A program made the position numbers and the translations under genes. Under the pieces are notes generated by a model that was not told the origin of the DNA, did not search any database, and saw nothing but the letters and a program-made list of their open reading frames with translations. From Methylococcaceae bacterium UBA4132 (GTDB taxonomy: Bacteria > Pseudomonadota > Gammaproteobacteria > Methylococcales > Methylomonadaceae), in the NCBI GenBank assembly GCA_002380945.1, contig DFWO01000137.1, positions 3,802 through 18,973 of the forward strand: a DNA stretch of 15,172 bases, read 5' to 3'. Shown piece by piece: positions 14,427 to 15,172 of the stretch (its first letter is position 1; every line of letters starts with the position of its first letter).

Positions 14427-15053
14427 ATGAACCCACTTTACCACCAAGCAAAATTTATTAATAGCTCCCCGCATCTTAAAGATACACCTGCCGATTACGG
14501 TAAGGAGGTGGCTTTCGCGGGACGCTCCAACGCAGGTAAATCCAGTGCGATTAATACCTTGACCCGACAACATGGATTAGCGAGAATCAGCAAAACACCT
14601 GGTAGAACACAAATGCTTAATTTTTTTGAAATTAATGCCGAGCAACGCTTTGTTGATTTACCTGGTTATGGTTATGCCAAAGTTCCCGTGGCAGTAAAGC
14701 TAAAATGGCATGAGCTAATGGAAACGTATTTAACCAAACGCAAATCCTTATGCGCTATTATTTTAGTGATGGATGTGCGTCATCCGTTAACTGAATTTGA
14801 TTGGCAAATGGTGGAATGGTGTCAGCATACCCAATTACCGCTGCATATTTTGCTCACCAAAGCCGATAAGCTCACTTACGGGGCAGCTAAAAATACCTTG
14901 TTGCAAGTCCAAAAAGAACTGAAAGATATTAATTTTCCACTGACCATACAATTATTTTCTGCATTAAAGAAAACAGGTATTGATGAGGTTCATCACGCAC
15001 TTGATCATCTATTTAAAGGTACTGAACAATCCATTATAATGCTAAGGAACTGA
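14427..15053 (+). CDS. engB: Ribosome biogenesis GTP-binding protein YihA/YsxC (EngB)
   Basis: EngB is an essential small GTPase acting in late assembly of the 50S ribosomal subunit. The 208-residue protein has all nucleotide motifs in order: G1 GRSNAGKS (32-39), G2 in the TPGRTQ loop (57-62), G3 DLPGYG (77-82), G4 TKAD (144-147) and G5 SAL (178-180). The FVDLPGYGYAKV form of G3 and the short size are specific to this family rather than Era or Der. The first ATG gives the normal N-terminus (family members start just before the SxPxxLP-like segment). A weak purine-rich GAGCGAG lies about 8-14 bases upstream. It is divergent from the cytochrome c4-dsbA pair, an arrangement seen widely in gammaproteobacteria. 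Nothing downstream on this strand can be linked to it. Confidence 0.97.
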   Translation: MNPLYHQAKFINSSPHLKDTPADYGKEVAFAGRSNAGKSSAINTLTRQHGLARISKTPGRTQMLNFFEINAEQRFVDLPGYGYAKVPVAVKLKWHELMETYLTKRKSLCAIILVMDVRHPLTEFDWQMVEWCQHTQLPLHILLTKADKLTYGAAKNTLLQVQKELKDINFPLTIQLFSALKKTGIDEVHHALDHLFKGTEQSIIMLRN

Positions 15054-15172
15054 GTCTATGTGCAAAACAAAAATTTTTATTTTCGCGGTAAATCCTTTGG
15101 ATAGGAAACGTATTAATCTCGATGGCATTGTTACCTAAGCATAGAAGGTATAACCTGAGTTCGACATAAGAA
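15054..15172. other. Gene-free tail of the window
   Basis: I see no supported gene or terminator in these 119 bases. The only reading frame of note is 26 codons from the ATG at 15058, with no ribosome site. The final stretch (aacctgagttcgacataag, 15152-15170) has no internal symmetry. Confidence 0.4.

Noticed and set aside
15058..15138. Possible 26-codon peptide just after engB
   Set aside because: No ribosome site and no recognisable motif; the length is within chance expectation.

Overview
The window looks like chromosomal DNA of a moderately AT-rich gammaproteobacterium. The phoH-ybeY-corC cluster, cmoA, ygfZ and the cytochrome c4-dsbA / engB neighbourhood are all typical of that class. 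A methanotroph- or sulfur-oxidiser-like lineage is only a guess; no diagnostic pathway gene is present. No rRNA, tRNA, CRISPR array, transposase or phage gene was found. All intergenic gaps are below 200 bases.

Region 1 (1-2877, + strand) is a tightly packed operon: the 3' part of phoH, then ybeY, corC and galE. The first two junctions are 4-base ATGA overlaps and the last is a 2-base gap. PhoH and YbeY belong to RNA and ribosome metabolism, CorC is a CBS-domain metal-tolerance protein, and GalE makes UDP-galactose for surface sugars. In E. coli lnt follows corC; here galE takes that place.

Region 2 (2878-8405) begins with a repeat-rich spacer and an isolated SAM methyltransferase of unknown substrate (+). 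Three minus-strand genes follow: a large P-type ATPase whose ion-binding motifs resemble animal Na+/K+-ATPase, a heme A synthase (COX15/CtaA), and ygfZ. ygfZ is transcribed first and its stop overlaps the heme A synthase start.

Region 3 (8406-9697) holds cmoA (+), which makes the carboxy-SAM used in tRNA wobble uridine modification, converging across a perfect 13-bp hairpin on a small unknown gene (-).

Region 4 (9698-13001) contains a lipoprotein with an alpha/beta-hydrolase triad, followed closely by a membrane-anchored GH17 glucanase or glucanosyltransferase with a C-terminal bundle of membrane helices. These look like a two-gene envelope unit and are the least described part of the window. 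A strong terminator ends it.

Region 5 (13002-15053) has the periplasmic redox pair cytochrome c4 and dsbA (-), divergent from the essential ribosome-assembly GTPase engB (+). The last 119 bases hold no gene I can support.

Overall the window is mostly conserved housekeeping DNA. I do not see a clearly new multi-gene system. The best leads are the Na+/K+-ATPase-like pump, the hydrolase lipoprotein plus GH17 pair, the heme A synthase with Asn in place of its first conserved His, and the 9-bp repeat hairpin after galE.
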